Of a stretch of 7,438 nucleotides of DNA, positions 6,621-7,438 are shown piece by piece. The DNA is taken from positions 1 to 7,438 of the forward strand of contig JALSHK010000504.1 in the NCBI GenBank assembly GCA_026982275.1, given 5' to 3'. Made by a program: the position numbers and the translations under genes. Under the pieces are notes generated by a model. It was given only the letters and a program-made list of their open reading frames with translations. It did no database searches and was not told the origin of the DNA. Source of the stretch: Paracoccaceae bacterium (GTDB taxonomy: Bacteria; Pseudomonadota; Alphaproteobacteria; Rhodobacterales; Rhodobacteraceae). Numbering within the stretch: the first letter of the stretch is position 1; every line of letters starts with the position of its first letter.

Positions 6621-6633
6621 GCCTGAAGCAGGC
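6621..6633. repeat. Small inverted repeat after the sulfotransferase gene
   Basis: GCCTG-AAG-CAGGC is a 5-bp stem with a 3-nt loop, extendable by ATG/CAT with a 2-nt bulge. It lies 25 bp past the sulfotransferase stop but has no following T-run. It may aid termination or belong to the left flank of the insertion-sequence remnant. Confidence 0.3.
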
Positions 6634-6692
6634 GGCATATCATAGCGGTGTTGAAGCGCCGCCGATTCTCAAAGAGAAAAGGATATGCCACC

Positions 6693-6799
6693 ATGGCCAA
6701 AGCTACTGTTTTACCGTTCGATGCTCCATCGGAATTTTCACCTGATCCGTGACTGAAGTGATCCAATCCGGAGCCAAGGAGCTTTTGCGCATAGCTGTG
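6693..6799 (+). pseudogene. IS256-family transposase remnant (N-terminus, frameshifted)
   Basis: An ATG with AAAAGGA nine bases upstream (6677-6683) opens a 19-codon frame, MAKATVLPFDAPSEFSPDP, that stops at TGA 6750-6752. The neighbouring frame continues with TEVIQSGAKELLRIAV up to about 6799. Joined, they read DP-(L)TEVIQSGAKELLRIAV, which fits the conserved start of IS256-family transposases (…DPLT-L-R-GA--L…AVEAE…). One missing base, restoring CTG after CCG, would repair the frame. The homology then stops abruptly at a phage-like sequence. No catalytic DDE part and no terminal inverted repeat were recognised, so this is a dead fragment of about 35 codons. The ~95 bases upstream (6596-6692) are probably the element's 5' flank. 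Assignment is from remembered family pattern. Confidence 0.6.
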
Positions 6800-7096
6800 C
6801 TTGCAGACCCGACCCGCGATATGGGGTTTTCGGTCATCACCGGCTTTGGCGAAGCAAAACTCTGGTCGGAAACCCAGCGCTTCGATCTGCGGGCGAGCGA
6901 GGTGGCCAGCCCGCGCCCGGGCGACCGGCTGGAAATCGGTGGCGAGGCGTTTCTGATCCAGGGTGAGCTGCTGCGTGATGCGGTCCACCTGAGAGGAGCG
7001 TGGGGACCATGCAGCCTACGGGCAATCGTCCAGCCACTTTTTCCGCGACAACCGGATGGCGCGGAGCTTCATTTTGAGCAGATGTGCGATTGCTAG
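6749..7096 (+). pseudogene. Chimeric ORF: IS256 remnant joined to a phage head-tail joining protein fragment
   Basis: An open frame of 115 codons (GTG 6749 to TAG 7094-7096). Its first ~17 codons are IS256 transposase sequence. From about 6800 it reads LADPTRDMGF, then FGEAKLWSE, FDLRASEVASPRPGDRLEIGG and AFLIQGELLRDAVHL. This matches the layout of small phage head-tail joining (head closure) proteins: a DP near the N-terminus, then a beta-rich core with a PRPGD-x-(I/L)-x-IGG turn and an (I/V)QG-P-RD end. The usual stretch between the DP and the core appears shortened, and the expected C-terminal VWT-like strand is missing. Past about 7000 the sequence lies over the 3' end of the opposing gene and is probably meaningless in this frame. 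It is more likely decayed prophage DNA than a working fusion. Confidence 0.52.
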
Positions 7097-7438
7097 ATCT
7101 GAAAGGCCTGTTTCAAAAAGGTAAAAGCAAAAATCTCTGCCGATTGAGGTCATCCGTCCTCCGTCATGGCGAAGTTGGAAATATCCTTTGTTATGGAATT
7201 TTGCTTGAAGTTCATGCCCTTTTTCAATTTCCGCACTAAGTATTGTCACGTCTTTTTGTCGTTGTTGCAAAAGCTTTCCAATGCGCTTGATTAAAGCGCG
7301 GTTTTCAATCTCAAGGACTTTCTTTGACGAAGAAAAAAGAGCGTGTCCTCGAATTTTGTAAGTTCCAAATCTATAGTGAGACCTCCGTATCCGAGATAGA
7401 ACCTCGTCAATTGCTTTCATTTGATCGATTGCGGAATG
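7016..7438 (-). CDS. Conserved-looking protein of unknown function, probable C-terminal helix-turn-helix, possibly 5'-truncated
   Basis: At least 134 aa from the ATG at 7420, but the frame stays open upstream to the window edge (HSAIDQ precede the Met) and no Shine-Dalgarno sequence precedes 7420, so the real start may lie outside. The N-terminus is basic (RIRRSHYRFGTYKIRGHALF, residues 10-29), then a long charged helix at about 33-75 that could form a coiled coil, a short GYFQLRHDGGRMTSIGRDFCFYLF segment, and LSDLAIAHLLKMKLRAIRLSRKKW (106-129), which looks like a helix-turn-helix with a basic recognition helix. This suggests DNA binding, perhaps phage- or element-related given the remnants next door. 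It appears more AT-rich than the operon genes. I do not recognise a named family. Confidence 0.6.
   Translation of the reverse strand, partial: HSAIDQMKAIDEVLSRIRRSHYRFGTYKIRGHALFSSSKKVLEIENRALIKRIGKLLQQRQKDVTILSAEIEKGHELQAKFHNKGYFQLRHDGGRMTSIGRDFCFYLFETGLSDLAIAHLLKMKLRAIRLSRKKWLDDCP

Noticed and set aside
6741..6755. Programmed -1 frameshift in the transposase remnant
   Set aside because: There is no slippery heptamer at GATCCGTGACT, and IS256 transposases are normally made from a single frame; the downstream part is truncated anyway, so a decay mutation is simpler.
6599..6988. 129-codon - strand open frame ending in FENRRRFNTAMICRLLQ
   Set aside because: It covers the antisense of both the IS256 and phage fragments, which are better explained on the + strand; no domain recognised.
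1..7438. CRISPR array, tRNA or rRNA genes
   Set aside because: No regularly spaced repeats beyond the single 13-bp pair and no tRNA-like or rRNA-like sequence were seen on either strand.

Overview
The window looks like an accessory, surface-glycan-type island from a Gram-negative bacterium, most likely an alphaproteobacterium. The Rhodobacterales-like flavour of the phage remnant and the fairly GC-rich coding style suggest this. Taxonomy is inferred from style only; there is no marker gene here.

Left block (1-2604, + strand): a tightly packed operon of four genes. (i) The 3' part of a DltA-like amino-acid adenylating enzyme, cut by the left edge. (ii) A GNAT acyltransferase. (iii) A free-standing phosphopantetheine carrier protein. 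(iv) An FkbM-type SAM methyltransferase. Ligase, carrier and acyltransferase together form a plausible carrier-dependent (amino)acyl transfer module. It resembles DltA/DltC, but a soluble GNAT occupies the place where the membrane acyltransferase DltB would be. The FkbM enzyme suggests O-methylation of the same product or a related one.

Middle block (2601-5744, - strand): two paralogous large proteins in tandem, 559 aa followed by 477 aa. They share an N-terminal region marked by CISGQVR, DVFISVW, NSLRML and RPDM motifs and have divergent C-termini, that of the first being TPR-like. They resemble poorly characterised glycosyltransferase-like proteins of polysaccharide loci. The stop codon of the second gene overlaps the stop of the FkbM gene, so the two operons meet tail to tail with no spacer.

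Divergent region and sulfotransferase (5745-6595): a control region holds a perfect 13-bp direct repeat with an embedded TTGCGCAA palindrome. It separates the - strand pair from a + strand PAPS-dependent sulfotransferase with intact 5'-PSB and 3'-PB motifs. With acylation, methylation and sulfation enzymes grouped around two glycosyltransferase-like proteins, the simplest reading is a locus that builds and decorates an extracellular or cell-surface glycan.

Right edge (6596-7438): decayed mobile DNA. The first ~35 codons of an IS256-family transposase, with a 1-nt frameshift, run directly into a piece of a phage head-tail joining protein. This in turn collides with a - strand gene of unknown function, probably with a C-terminal helix-turn-helix, which remains open to the window edge. 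No tRNA, rRNA or CRISPR array was seen.
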